A stretch of 64,000 nucleotides of DNA from Furfurilactobacillus milii (GCF_021654115.1 NZ_JAIWJF010000001.1:372001-436000), one strand, 5' to 3'; positions 44,038-53,399 are shown, counted from the stretch's first letter. The notes: generated from the letters alone by a model not told the origin. A program made the numbers and translations.

Positions 44038-44997
44038 TTAATTCTGTGTCCAACTGCCATCGGAATAGTTGATGGTGGCGCCGCTCTGAGCGTTGAATAC
44101 ATAGACGTTAATATTGAGGGCTTGTCCGTCATCCGTCGTGCTGACAGCCTGAACATGAGTGCCGCGTGGAACGAGTTCATTGCCTTGGTATAGCGGGGTG
44201 ACAACGTAGTAGACGGGGATGTTTGGCCGTTCTCTGACAAATTCACGAATTGCGGTTTCAGCGTAGGCCATCCCACCGGCAGTGCTTTGGCTACGTCCGT
44301 TTGTACCAACGTTTTGAGCACGAGTGCCAGTCGTTAAGTTGTTGCGCTGCATGATGGCATTGCTACTGGTGTCAGGGCCGCCCAGATTACCAACTAACGA
44401 CCAAGCCAACGTGTGGGAACGGTTGTAGAAATAACCGCGATAACCGCTTAACTGAGCAATGCGATTATTGCCTTCGTAACCTGTTGGATCAGCGCTTTCA
44501 GCAAACGAAGGTCGCTTCATGGCGGCTGTGGCGCTGACACTGTTGTAAGTGACTAACGCTTGGCCAGCTTGACTGCGGCCCAGCGTATCCGGCGAGTCAA
44601 TCGTGTACCAGGCTTGTTCATGGTTGTGCTCTAAGGCATCATGAATTTGTAAACTGGTTAAGGTTGATTTGCCCAAACTGACGTAGTTTTCTGGATACTT
44701 GTTCGCGTCGAATTGTAGCGCCAACAATTGACTGTCAGTCGCGTCACGGGGTACATCGGCGGTAGTCGGCGTCGTTTGCGTGCTGCCCGAATTACTGCTA
44801 CTACTGAACCAGTTTTCAGCTTGTTTGGTCCAGTGACGGTAATGACGGCGCATTGTGGTGACTTGGCGAGGGCCATGGGTAAAAGCCTTGACGTCGGTAC
44901 TATTAGTCGAAAAGAAGTAACCGAACACTAACACTGCAATGGTTGCCAAGGCGGTAACGAGCTTACGTTGTTTTAGTTTGAAACGTTTCTTTTTCAT
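44038..44997 (-). CDS. Secreted/membrane-anchored DNA/RNA non-specific endonuclease (EndA-like)
   Basis: A 319-residue protein with a basic N-terminus, one hydrophobic helix (VTALATIAVLVFGYFFS) as signal anchor, a Ser/Thr-rich linker, and a C-terminal nuclease domain. The catalytic segment YFYNRSHTLAWSLVGNLGG carries the His of the DRGH-type motif in its NRSH variant, followed by AIMQRNNLTTGTRAQN with the metal-ligand Asn. The family degrades extracellular DNA, and in streptococci processes DNA during uptake. The ATG at 44997 follows AAGGATTGG. It shares a block, bracketed by paired family A elements, with a P-type ATPase. Confidence 0.87.
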   Translation of the reverse strand: MKKKRFKLKQRKLVTALATIAVLVFGYFFSTNSTDVKAFTHGPRQVTTMRRHYRHWTKQAENWFSSSSNSGSTQTTPTTADVPRDATDSQLLALQFDANKYPENYVSLGKSTLTSLQIHDALEHNHEQAWYTIDSPDTLGRSQAGQALVTYNSVSATAAMKRPSFAESADPTGYEGNNRIAQLSGYRGYFYNRSHTLAWSLVGNLGGPDTSSNAIMQRNNLTTGTRAQNVGTNGRSQSTAGGMAYAETAIREFVRERPNIPVYYVVTPLYQGNELVPRGTHVQAVSTTDDGQALNINVYVFNAQSGATINYSDGSWTQN

Positions 44998-45059
44998 GAT
45001 CCAATCCTTATTTTCTTTGTACTTGTCTGCCACCTAATAGTTTACTCGCATGGCAAACG

Positions 45060-45101
45060 AAAAGCAGTACTGTCAACAAAATTGACGGTACTGCTTCTTT
45101 T
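45060..45101 (-). terminator. Terminator of second P-type ATPase gene
   Basis: AAGCAGTACTGTCAA pairs with TTGACGGTACTGCTT; A/T-rich flanks on both sides. Confidence 0.75.
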
Positions 45102-45115
45102 GTAAATTAAGTGCA

Positions 45116-47830
45116 TTAGTTCATGCGCGGTTGTTTACGTTTGTGCCACTGCATCCGAATAATCTTGTCGGCTTCAGTAACGACTAACGTGACAAACCCT
45201 GCGATAATCGCCAATCCCCATTGACTCCAACTCATTGGACCAGTCTTGAAGATGTCCTGCATAAACGGAATGTACGCTTGCGCAAGTTGCAGCAACATTA
45301 GCGCGGCAATGACGACAAACGCCATTTTGTTCGTCCAGAAGTTCTTTGAGAAGGCCAGATGCGGACTGCGAATGTTAAACAGGTAGAACACCTTACCTAA
45401 CACAATGACGTTAACGGTAATCGTGCTGGCAATGACTTGGCTGACACCGTTGTTGGCCAGCCAATCAAACGCCCACAGTCCCATCGCCGCTATTAAGACG
45501 GACACATAGGCCATTTGGAACACGTCATGTTTGTTCATCAGGGTTGAACCAGTTTTCCGTGGTCGCCGCTGCATAATGCCTTGTTCAGCCGGTTCGAAAA
45601 TGAACGCAAACTGAATCGTGACGGCCGAGACCATGTTGATCCAGAGCAATTGCGTTGGAACCAATGGTAGTTTTTGTTGCATCAAAATACTGAATGCGAC
45701 AATTAAACCTTCGGCAAAACTCGTTGGTAACAGGAAGGCGATGGTCTTCTTGATGTTGTCGTACAGTCGCCGGCCTTCACGAATGGCTTTTGTCATCGTC
45801 GTAAAGTTATCGTCGACTAAAATCATGTCGGCCGCGTCCTTGGCTACGTCGGTTCCCTTGATACCCATCGCGACACCAATATCAGCGCGTTTCAAAGCAG
45901 GTGCGTCGTTGACACCGTCACCGGTCATCGCCGTAATCTTCCCGTTTTCCTGATAGGCTTTGATGATGGCCAGTTTGTTACTTGGCGTCGTCCGTGCAAA
46001 CACATCATATCGATTGATGTTGGCACGTAGTTCGTCAGGTGACATGTCGTCTAATTCTGCGCCCGTGATGGTTTGAATGTTATCAGCCAAACCAAGTTGA
46101 CGGCCAATGGCAGTTGCCGTGTCAGGATGGTCACCAGTGATCATTTTAACTTTGACCCCGGCGGTTCGCATTTCTTTTAACGCATCAATAACTTCTTCAC
46201 GTGGCGGGTCAATAATCCCGACAATTCCGAGAAAGTCGACACCATCGCGCAATGTTTCGTGTGTGACTTCTCTAATGTCTTTGCCCACGAGTTTACGGCC
46301 CACTGCCACAACCCGTTTGCCTTGAGTAGTTAAGTCGTGAATGACGTCGTTCCAGTGATCGACATTAAACGTCGGGTCAGCTGCCTGCGCCATTTCATAC
46401 AATTTGTCAGGCGCACCCTTTACGAACACTTCATGTTGACCATCTTCACGGACACTGAGGCGGGCGATGTAACGATAGTCGGAGTCAAACGGAATGCGGT
46501 CCAACTCCTCAAACGCAGGCTCGTCCATCCCACAGCCCTTGTGGTACAGCGTGAGGAAGGCACCGTCTGTCGGTTCACCATTCAGGATCCACTGGCCATC
46601 TTCTTCTTGTAACATGGTGTCGTTGGCCTCGAAACCACTAATTAAGAGTTCTTTCAAGATTGGGTCATCCTGAACGTTAACTGGTTGACCATTTGCCGTA
46701 ATCTGACCTTTAGGTTGATAGCCAGTTCCCGTAACTTGATACTGATGATCCTTAGTAATGATATCCTGAGCCGTCATTTCGTTCTTCGTTAACGTTCCGG
46801 TTTTATCCGTGGCGATAATGTCGACAGCGCCTAGCGTTTCGACGGATGGCAAGGTTTTAACGATTGCCTTATTGCGCGCCATCGTATTCACACCCATTGC
46901 GAGAATGACGGAAGTTGAAGCCGGCAAACCTTCAGGCAGGGAACCCACAATCATGGTGATGATTGCTAGTGCGAGGGTTGGCAACGCATATAAATGACGC
47001 ACCCAACCAAAGATAAACAGTGCAATGGCAACGGCGATGATGAAGTAGGAAATCCAGGTTCCCAACCGGTCGAGTTCCTTCATCAACGGCGTTTTGGTTT
47101 GTTTGACATCCGTTACATCATCCGCAATTTGACCAAGTTCAGTATCGTGACCGGTTGCCGTGACGATACCAGTAGCACTTCCGTTGGTTACGGCAGTGCT
47201 GGCGTAGGCCATGTTTTCACGCTCAGCTAGCGGTGTTTTACTGTCTTTCAGTGGGTCAGAGTTCTTGAGGACAGAATCTGGTTCACCAGTCAAAGCAGAT
47301 TCTTGAATCCGCAGGTTATCAGAATCGAGGATCCGCATGTCGGCAGGCACATTGTCACCTGCTTCCAGATAGACAATATCCCCGGTTACTAGCTCGGTGG
47401 CCGGCACGTCTGTCCGTGCACTGTCCCGAATAACCGTGGCTTCGGTTGACAACATCGACTTGATTTTATCAAGTGCGTTGCTGGCGTTGACTTCCTGAAA
47501 GTAGCCAATCAAGGCATTAATGATGACTACCAAACCGATAACGACGGCGTCGGAATAGTGCCTAATGAAAAGGGTAAAAGCAGCTGCAAATAGCAGAATG
47601 TAGATGATTACGTTGTTAAACTGACGCAAGAATATCAACCATTTTGGCGTGACATGAGCTGTTAGTTCATTTGGCCCGTTTTTGGCCAGTCGGTCGGCTG
47701 CGGTTTCGGCCGTTAGCCCTGTTTCGAGATCACTGCGATAGTGATCCAAAACCTCGGTTTCCGTTTGTACATAGACAGGACTAGGTTTGGGGTCAGGTGC
47801 ATCAGGTGCGGTATTTGGGTTCTGTGACAT
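45116..47830 (-). CDS. P-type cation ATPase, P2 type
   Basis: A 904-residue membrane pump with ALTGEP, IATDKTGTLTKNEMT, MITGDHPDTATAIGRQ and MTGDGVNDAPALKRADIGVAMG. Helix 4 has SLPEGLPAS as in SERCA-type pumps, but helix 6 reads LLWINMVSAVTIQF, where Ca2+ pumps have an Asp after the Asn, so calcium transport is doubtful. Magnesium, sodium or another cation is possible. It begins with a Pro-rich 20-residue extension. The ATG at 47830 follows AAGGAG. It is separated from the nuclease gene only by its terminator. Confidence 0.9.
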   Translation of the reverse strand: MSQNPNTAPDAPDPKPSPVYVQTETEVLDHYRSDLETGLTAETAADRLAKNGPNELTAHVTPKWLIFLRQFNNVIIYILLFAAAFTLFIRHYSDAVVIGLVVIINALIGYFQEVNASNALDKIKSMLSTEATVIRDSARTDVPATELVTGDIVYLEAGDNVPADMRILDSDNLRIQESALTGEPDSVLKNSDPLKDSKTPLAERENMAYASTAVTNGSATGIVTATGHDTELGQIADDVTDVKQTKTPLMKELDRLGTWISYFIIAVAIALFIFGWVRHLYALPTLALAIITMIVGSLPEGLPASTSVILAMGVNTMARNKAIVKTLPSVETLGAVDIIATDKTGTLTKNEMTAQDIITKDHQYQVTGTGYQPKGQITANGQPVNVQDDPILKELLISGFEANDTMLQEEDGQWILNGEPTDGAFLTLYHKGCGMDEPAFEELDRIPFDSDYRYIARLSVREDGQHEVFVKGAPDKLYEMAQAADPTFNVDHWNDVIHDLTTQGKRVVAVGRKLVGKDIREVTHETLRDGVDFLGIVGIIDPPREEVIDALKEMRTAGVKVKMITGDHPDTATAIGRQLGLADNIQTITGAELDDMSPDELRANINRYDVFARTTPSNKLAIIKAYQENGKITAMTGDGVNDAPALKRADIGVAMGIKGTDVAKDAADMILVDDNFTTMTKAIREGRRLYDNIKKTIAFLLPTSFAEGLIVAFSILMQQKLPLVPTQLLWINMVSAVTIQFAFIFEPAEQGIMQRRPRKTGSTLMNKHDVFQMAYVSVLIAAMGLWAFDWLANNGVSQVIASTITVNVIVLGKVFYLFNIRSPHLAFSKNFWTNKMAFVVIAALMLLQLAQAYIPFMQDIFKTGPMSWSQWGLAIIAGFVTLVVTEADKIIRMQWHKRKQPRMN

Positions 47831-47979
47831 TAAATGAAGACTCCTTCTGAATTAAGTTAGTTTTAGTGAGAAAAGTATATCATGTCAGCTTACTATCATT
47901 AAAGCAATATCGTTTCGAAATATAATGGCTAAAGAGTAAAACCGTATTGGTGATTTAAGGTTCTGTTCGTGGTGACTTG

Positions 47980-48178
47980 TCGCTTGCGGTTGTCAACAGT
48001 GACACGCTCGCCGCGGGACCGGTTCAAGCCTCTTGAGGACCAGAGTCTTTCACCTCGCCGTGAAGCCTCCAAACCTGAGTCTTCACGACCGTCCGTAACC
48101 TAAATTCGGCAAAACCACCGAATTTAGGTTACCTTCACGGCTCGGTATCACTGTTGACGCCCTCCAGCTAATCTAGCA
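47980..48178 (+). repeat. Family A structured intergenic element, copy A8
   Basis: End stem GTCAACAGTGACAC (47992-48005) with GTATCACTGTTGAC (48145-48158). The apical hairpin GTAACCTAAATTCGG with CCGAATTTAGGTTAC is perfect. It is a near twin of copy A6. Confidence 0.78.
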
Positions 48179-48191
48179 GTAAAGTTTACAA

Positions 48192-48235
48192 AAATATCCT
48201 TTCAGCCCAAGAGTTTAGTGGACGAAAGGATATTT
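48192..48235 (-). terminator. Terminator-like hairpin between family A copies A8 and A9
   Basis: AAATATCCTTTC pairs perfectly with GAAAGGATATTT; the T-run is on the minus strand, so it would end a transcript coming from the TetR gene through copy A9. Confidence 0.65.
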
Positions 48236-48249
48236 CTGACAGGAGTGGA

Positions 48250-48415
48250 GCTGACTTGAAACAGAGTTTCGTGAAAACAACACTTAATGGCGTGGTTTTA
48301 GCCATTTAGTGTTGTAGGACGAGCTTTGAAACCTGGTTTATGGGTTCAAAGTCGAGGTTGAAGACCCTGGGCTTGGGGCTGAGACCGGTCCCACGGAACG
48401 GCGTTTCAAGTCAGC
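48250..48415 (-). repeat. Family A structured intergenic element, copy A9
   Basis: End stem GCTGACTTGAAAC (48250-48262) with GTTTCAAGTCAGC (48403-48415), 13 of 13 paired. The apical arm CAACACTTAATGG with CCATTTAGTGTTG is also paired. Together with A8 it fills the gap between the ATPase and TetR genes. Confidence 0.78.
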
Positions 48416-48465
48416 GTAACGGGTACGATGTGGTACTTCTCGGCGCAACGCCATCTAAATGTAAT

Positions 48466-49032
48466 CTACTTTTGTGATTCATCAAACAGCCGCATCAGAT
48501 TGTCGACGAAACTGTCATCGCGATCGATGGCAGGATTTCTAAACCAACCGACACTTTCGCTGACGATTTCACCGATGATCATGGACCGGACACCACGTGA
48601 GATGGATAGCTGTTGTACAGGATCGCTGACAAAATCGCCAATGTACTGCTGCATCATTTCGGATAAAAGACGTGTTTCGTTGAAAGCCGACAGGTGGTCG
48701 GGCAGTCCAGACGTTCTCATCACCGCTAGTGATAGATCCAAGTTTTGGCGGCCGTAGTTACGGATGGTGGTGGCCATTTTGATCAGTGCTTCCCGACCAT
48801 TTAAATCGAAGCAGGCCGTTTGGACTTCTTGATTAAGGGTTGCGAAAAAGTTCGTTGCGACACCGAGCAACAAGTCGTTATGGTTCTTGAAATAGAAGTA
48901 AAGGGCCTGCGTTCGACAGTTAAGCGCCTTGGCGATGTTACCAAACGTAGCAGCATCAGCGCCGTCAGCTTTAATTAGGTCTGTGGCCGTTTGAATGATT
49001 TTTTCAGCAGATAAATCGCGTTTTTGAACCAT
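48466..49032 (-). CDS. TetR-family transcriptional regulator
   Basis: A 188-residue regulator: N-terminal helix-turn-helix (KIIQTATDLIKADGADAATFGNIAKALNCRTQALYFYFKNHNDLL) and a TetR_C-type ligand domain (MQQYIGDFVSDP, IIGEIVSESVGWF). It is divergent from the PEBP-TauE gene pair, and the intergenic inverted repeat at 49070-49093 overlaps both promoters, so it probably represses both directions. The ATG at 49032 follows GAAGGAG. The ligand is unknown. Confidence 0.9.
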   Translation of the reverse strand: MVQKRDLSAEKIIQTATDLIKADGADAATFGNIAKALNCRTQALYFYFKNHNDLLLGVATNFFATLNQEVQTACFDLNGREALIKMATTIRNYGRQNLDLSLAVMRTSGLPDHLSAFNETRLLSEMMQQYIGDFVSDPVQQLSISRGVRSMIIGEIVSESVGWFRNPAIDRDDSFVDNLMRLFDESQK

Positions 49033-49069
49033 GAATTAATGACTCCTTCACAGAAAGTGGTTTGTTTAT

Positions 49070-49112
49070 ATTTACATTTTACAACATGTAAATTATACTT
49101 ACAAAGTGTAAA
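49070..49112. promoter_or_regulatory. Overlapping divergent promoters with TetR operator
   Basis: Plus strand: TTTACA (49071-49076), 17 nt, TATACT (49094-49099). Minus strand: TTGTAA (49104-49099), 17 nt, TAAAAT (49081-49076). The inverted repeat ATTTACAT-N8-ATGTAAAT (49070-49093) lies across both. Confidence 0.65.
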
Positions 49113-49139
49113 ATAAAAAAGAGATGTGAGTTTTGAATA

Positions 49140-49709
49140 ATGAAATTACGGTTTCCATTTTCAGATAAGACAATTCCTGATCAGTACGGTGGTAATGCGA
49201 TTGCTTCGGAAAAAATCGAAGGGGTGACTCCGCAATCATTTCCGTTTGAGATTCTTGACCTAAGTAGGGCCACCAAGGTGGTGGCCTGGAAGCTGATTGA
49301 CTACGATACGGTGCCTATGTTTGGGCTTCCGTGGACACACTGGGTGGTCGCTGATGCACCTGTCGAAGGTCAGTCCATAATTGTGTCAGCAGATTTTAGT
49401 CGCCACACGAACGTGCCTCAGGGTGAAAACAGTTTGCACTCTGTCATTCAGGATTTACGGGCACCGTGGTGGAAGTTGCGTGCTCAACATACATGGTTAG
49501 AACAACACTACGCAGGTCCGCGACCAAAATCAGGGACACATCACTATCAATTGACTGTTTATGGGTTCGCGCAACCTTTAGGATTGCAACAAGGTTTTTC
49601 CTTAGCTGATCTGATGGCGCGTGTGAACGACGAGGACATTACCGAAATGGCATTTCAAAATTTGCTGTACACCAAGGCTTCGACCGACAAACAGAGTGAG
49701 ACTGATTAA
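49140..49709 (+). CDS. YbhB/YbcL-family (PEBP-like) protein
   Basis: A 189-residue phosphatidylethanolamine-binding-protein-fold protein. FPFEILDLSRATKVVAWKLIDYDTVPMFGLPWTHWVVADAP, then HSVIQDLRAPWWKL and GTHHYQLTVYGF are the family blocks; the His/Asp ligand-site residues are present. The bacterial family has no firm function. It is the first gene after the divergent TetR promoter and is followed after 25 nt by a TauE permease, so the two form one transcription unit, perhaps handling the same ligand. Confidence 0.85.
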   Translation: MKLRFPFSDKTIPDQYGGNAIASEKIEGVTPQSFPFEILDLSRATKVVAWKLIDYDTVPMFGLPWTHWVVADAPVEGQSIIVSADFSRHTNVPQGENSLHSVIQDLRAPWWKLRAQHTWLEQHYAGPRPKSGTHHYQLTVYGFAQPLGLQQGFSLADLMARVNDEDITEMAFQNLLYTKASTDKQSETD

Positions 49710-49734
49710 TGTTGTTTAGAGAGAAGGATAAACC

Positions 49735-50484
49735 ATGCTGTGGATTGAGTTAATTATTACTGGTTTTATTATTGGTACGCTGGTGATTTCGATGGGTGGC
49801 GGTGGTGCGGCCATCTATTTAGGCGTATTAACGGGCGTCTTTCACTTGCCGGCTGCTGTAGCGGCCGCAACATCACTATTTACGGCATTTCCATCGCTGT
49901 GTGTCGGCGCATACAGCCATTATCGCACGGGTAATGTAGAAGCTAAAGTCGGTAATCGAATGTTACTGGCGGCCTTGCCTGCGACCATTGTTGGTTCTTT
50001 GTTATCACCGTTCATACCGACCAAAATCTATACTTGGGTTATCGCGATTATCTTAGTGTTACTCGGTGTCCAGATTATTGCGCGTCAGTACTTGCCGCAC
50101 CGGAATAAAACAGCCAACGGTGGTACCAAACGAATTCAAGCGATCGCGTTTGGTATCTTAAGTGGACTGATGGTAGGTGTTGCCGGGTTAAGTGGTGGCG
50201 GTCCAATCTTGGCTGGCTTATTATTAATGGGCTTGGATACCGTGCACGCCGCTGCGACCTCCTCATACGTATTAGTCGGTACGACGCTGATTGGACTGCT
50301 CTTTCACATGTCCAGTGGTCACGTGGATTGGTCCATTGGTTTCGGTCTTATGATTGGTGCAATCATTGGTGCAGCCTTAGCGCCAATGATTATTAACCGG
50401 TTGAACAAACGGGTGTTAAACCTGCTTTTACAGCCAATGATGGGTTTATTGTTAGTTGTCATGGGCTTGAGGATGTTTTTTTAA
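49735..50484 (+). CDS. TauE/SafE-family sulfite/anion permease
   Basis: A 249-residue membrane protein with about eight helices in two homologous halves; GGGGAAIYLGVLTGVFHLP in the first and GLMVGVAGLSGGGPILAGLLLMG in the second are the TauE/SafE signatures. The family exports sulfite, sulfonates or other small anions. It lies in a unit with the PEBP-like gene under the TetR-controlled promoter. ATG follows GAGAAGGA. The substrate is unknown. Confidence 0.88.
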   Translation: MLWIELIITGFIIGTLVISMGGGGAAIYLGVLTGVFHLPAAVAAATSLFTAFPSLCVGAYSHYRTGNVEAKVGNRMLLAALPATIVGSLLSPFIPTKIYTWVIAIILVLLGVQIIARQYLPHRNKTANGGTKRIQAIAFGILSGLMVGVAGLSGGGPILAGLLLMGLDTVHAAATSSYVLVGTTLIGLLFHMSSGHVDWSIGFGLMIGAIIGAALAPMIINRLNKRVLNLLLQPMMGLLLVVMGLRMFF

Positions 50485-50533
50485 TCCGTTTGCCAAAACT
50501 GCAAGAAAAAATAAGTTGTAAAAAATTTAAATT

Positions 50534-50566
50534 GGCCGATATCGTTGATGTTATCGGCTTTTTGCG
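50534..50566 (+). terminator. Terminator of TauE gene
   Basis: GCCGATAT with ATCGGC and an intervening loop, followed by TTTTT. Confidence 0.75.
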
Positions 50567-50673
50567 TGTTTGAATTTGTGAGCGGGTCTTGCATCGAAAA
50601 CGTGTAAGTTTTACAGTATGTGTGTTAGAGGAATTAGAATGATTCTAAAACATACGATGGAGGTTAACTATTT

Positions 50674-52044
50674 ATGAGTAAAACAAAAATCGTTATTGTC
50701 GGTGCATCACACGGTGGTCACGAATCAGCAATTGAACTGTTGGATAAGTATCGGGACGTGGATGTCACGATTTATGAAGCAGGTGATTTTGTCTCATTCA
50801 TGTCATGTGGGATGGAATTATTCTTGGAGGACAAGGTAACTGCTCAAGAAGATGTCCGTAACTTTAAACCAGAAGACATTACCAGCAAGGGTGGTCACGT
50901 CTTCAACAACCACGAAGTTACGGCCATCAATGCTGACAAGAAAGAAGTCAGCGTGAAGGATGTTAAATCTGGTCAGACTGAGCAAGTCGCTTATGACAAA
51001 CTGGTTTTGAGCTCCGGTGTAACGCCAACGGTCTTGCCAGTTCCAGGTCACGATTTAGATGGCATCTACGCAATGCGTGGTTACGATTGGGCCAGCAAGA
51101 TCAAGGCGGCCACTACGGATGATAGCATTAAGAACGTTGCCGTCATCGGTGCTGGATACATCGGGATTGAAGCTGCCGAAGTCTTTACTAAGGCTGGTAA
51201 GCACGTCACCTTAATGGACATGATTGACCGCCTGTTAGGCAACTATCTCAACGAAAATTTGACTGACGTTGTTACTAAAGAGTTGACTAGTAAGGGTGTT
51301 GAATTAGCCTTGTCTCAGTCGATTAAGTCGTTTGAAGGGGACAAGTCTGTTACTGGTGTAAAGACAGCTGACAAGACTTATCCAGCTGATCTCGTTATTT
51401 GTGCAGCTGGCGTTAAACCAAATACGGCTTGGCTGTCAGGCACAGTTAACTTAACGGACCGTGGCTTTATCGACGTTAACCCATACTTACAAACGAACTT
51501 ACCTGATGTCTATGCCATTGGGGATGCCATCCTGCCATTATCTATTCCAGCTGGCAAGCCAATGCCAATCGCATTAGCAACCACCGCTCGTCGAGAAGCC
51601 CAGTACGTAGTTGATCACATCTTTGAAGATACACCCGCTTTCCCATTCAAGGGAGTTGTTGGCGCTTCTGCATTAAGTGTGTTTGATTATCACTTTGCCA
51701 CTGCTGGTTTGAACACCACCACGGCTGCTAAAGTTGATGTGCCAGTTGCAACCAGTGCTTACAAGGACACGCTGCGACCAGCATATGTCCCAGAAAGTGC
51801 TGGCAACACAGACGTTTACACCAGTTTGACGTTTGATCCACTGACGCACCAAATTCTTGGTGGCGCTGTTCTCTCCAAGTACGACATCACTGCTCAAGGC
51901 AACGTGATTGCTTTAGCTGTTGCGCACAAACTGACTTTGGAAGATTTAGCTACCGCTGACTTCTTCTTCCAGCCTGGTTTTGACCGTCAATGGAGTTTGT
52001 TGAACTTGGCTGCTCAACATGCATTGGGTCGGGCACGATTCTAA
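50674..52044 (+). CDS. nox: NADH oxidase (H2O-forming type, pyridine nucleotide-disulfide family)
   Basis: A 456-residue flavoprotein. VIVGASHGGHESAIELL binds FAD, SFMSCGMELFLE carries the single redox Cys (about residue 43) typical of NADH oxidase/peroxidase, NVAVIGAGYIGIEAAEVF binds NADH and VYAIGDAI closes the FAD site. The C-terminal dimerisation domain follows. It reduces O2 to water with NADH and so regenerates NAD+, an aerobic electron sink parallel to the anaerobic ones elsewhere in the window. The ATG follows GGAGG. A short terminator follows. Confidence 0.9.
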   Translation: MSKTKIVIVGASHGGHESAIELLDKYRDVDVTIYEAGDFVSFMSCGMELFLEDKVTAQEDVRNFKPEDITSKGGHVFNNHEVTAINADKKEVSVKDVKSGQTEQVAYDKLVLSSGVTPTVLPVPGHDLDGIYAMRGYDWASKIKAATTDDSIKNVAVIGAGYIGIEAAEVFTKAGKHVTLMDMIDRLLGNYLNENLTDVVTKELTSKGVELALSQSIKSFEGDKSVTGVKTADKTYPADLVICAAGVKPNTAWLSGTVNLTDRGFIDVNPYLQTNLPDVYAIGDAILPLSIPAGKPMPIALATTARREAQYVVDHIFEDTPAFPFKGVVGASALSVFDYHFATAGLNTTTAAKVDVPVATSAYKDTLRPAYVPESAGNTDVYTSLTFDPLTHQILGGAVLSKYDITAQGNVIALAVAHKLTLEDLATADFFFQPGFDRQWSLLNLAAQHALGRARF

Positions 52045-52070
52045 TAGCTGAAACGTTATTTTAAATAATG

Positions 52071-52105
52071 AAAAAGCCAACGCGAGAAATTGCGTTGGCT
52101 TTTTA
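52071..52105. terminator. Terminator between nox and the greA-like gene
   Basis: AAAAAGCCAACGC pairs with GCGTTGGCTTTTT; symmetric, serving both convergent genes. Confidence 0.88.
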
Positions 52106-52120
52106 CAACCTAAACGGGCT

Positions 52121-52588
52121 TTAACTTTTAATTTTTCTGATCGTAACCTGATAATCCCCGTTTGGTGCCTTAACTGTGACGGTGTCGCCAACCTTATGAT
52201 CGATCATGGCGTGTCCTAACGGCGAGTCGAACGAAATTTTGTTAGCATCCAAATCAGCTTCGAACTTACCAACAATTTGGTAGGCGTTAGTATCGTTTTC
52301 GTCATCGAATTGCACATCGACATGTTTGCCAACTTCGACCTGATCTGGCGTTTCTGGTGTGACGACCTCCGCGTATTGTAGCAACTTGTTAAGATAACGC
52401 AAACGGCTTTCCAGGTGACGCAAATCACGTTTGGCGGCGCTGTACTCAGCGTTCTCCGATAGGTCGCCTAATGCACGGGCTTCCTGCAACTGTTTGATGC
52501 GGTTGGGACGGTCCAACTCTAAACGGGTGATTTCCTGTTCGATTTGGTGATAGCCAGTTGGCGTCATTGAATTTGCGGTTAACTGCAT
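52121..52588 (-). CDS. greA: Transcription elongation factor GreA/GreB family
   Basis: A 155-residue protein: an N-terminal coiled coil (MTPTGYHQIEQEITRLELDRPNRIKQLQEARALGDLSENAEYSAAK split by the tip with the Asp/Glu pair DLSENAEY) and a C-terminal FKBP-like domain (SPLGHAMIDHKVGDTVTVKAP). Gre factors rescue backtracked RNA polymerase. Lactobacilli often have two copies; this one might be the second, as it is not next to the usual udk/mltG neighbours. ATG at 52588 follows AAAGGAAG. Confidence 0.88.
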   Translation of the reverse strand: MQLTANSMTPTGYHQIEQEITRLELDRPNRIKQLQEARALGDLSENAEYSAAKRDLRHLESRLRYLNKLLQYAEVVTPETPDQVEVGKHVDVQFDDENDTNAYQIVGKFEADLDANKISFDSPLGHAMIDHKVGDTVTVKAPNGDYQVTIRKIKS

Positions 52589-52649
52589 GCGACAAACTTC
52601 CTTTGGGTGTGATTATTCCCCACAATTATAAGACAGTGGGCAATCATCG

Positions 52650-53399
52650 TCATCCTGCATTCAGGTTTTCTCGCAACTGATCAATGTGCGCGTCGACTTC
52701 CATCTCGCCGCGACGCATAGCCATTGACGCAGTGTGGATGGTGCTACCAGGCCGACTTACTTTGTTATAGACGAGTGTCGGATTAAATAGAAAACGCTGT
52801 GCACCAGCTTCGTAATCCGCGGTAAACAGCAAATCCTCGGCCAGTTTTAAATGGGTATCAAAACGCAGCATCAAACGATTGATAACACTAACTCGGAATG
52901 CTTTATTCCAAGTGTAGCCACCAATTTGGGTACCGTGTTCTGTAGCCTCGGATAACATGTCGTCTTGACTAATTTTGTGCCATCCAGTGATACCGGAAAC
53001 GGCGCCGCGAGCATAGCCGCCCCAACGATAGCCGACAGTTACAAGATCGACACCGGGTTGGCTCATACCATCAACGAAAGTTTGCAGATAGTTTGGTTCA
53101 CATAGGTCATCACCATCCACAAAGCAAATCACTGGTGCGCTTGCATGGTCAATACCGTAGTTGCGGGCAGCCGACACACCGCTGTGCTCTGGTAAATGTG
53201 CGGCAATGAAGCGAGAATCCTTTTGCGCCCATTTTTCGATCACACTATTTGAACCATCTGTTGAATGGTCATCGACCATAATGACTTCGAAATTGCTTAA
53301 TGTTTGGCGTGCTAAACTGACCAAACAGGGATCCAGATAATTACCAAGATTATAAACAGTCACAACAGCAGTAATGGCTGGTTGTTTTTGTTCGCTCAT
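52650..53399 (-). CDS. Family 2 glycosyltransferase
   Basis: A 249-residue GT-A enzyme: VVTVYNLGNYLDPCLVSL, IMVDDHSTDGS, GVSAARNYGIDHA and the DxD motif VDGDD, all standard for GT2. No membrane segment is seen. Sugar donor and acceptor are unknown. It stands alone, not in a capsule or teichoic acid cluster, and is short for the family, lacking a C-terminal domain. ATG at 53399 follows GGGAGG. Confidence 0.88.
   Translation of the reverse strand: MSEQKQPAITAVVTVYNLGNYLDPCLVSLARQTLSNFEVIMVDDHSTDGSNSVIEKWAQKDSRFIAAHLPEHSGVSAARNYGIDHASAPVICFVDGDDLCEPNYLQTFVDGMSQPGVDLVTVGYRWGGYARGAVSGITGWHKISQDDMLSEATEHGTQIGGYTWNKAFRVSVINRLMLRFDTHLKLAEDLLFTADYEAGAQRFLFNPTLVYNKVSRPGSTIHTASMAMRRGEMEVDAHIDQLRENLNAG

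Noticed and set aside
43548-48415. The A6/A7 and A8/A9 pairs as inverted repeats of a composite transposon
   Set aside because: No transposase or target duplication is visible, and the same element occurs singly elsewhere in the window.
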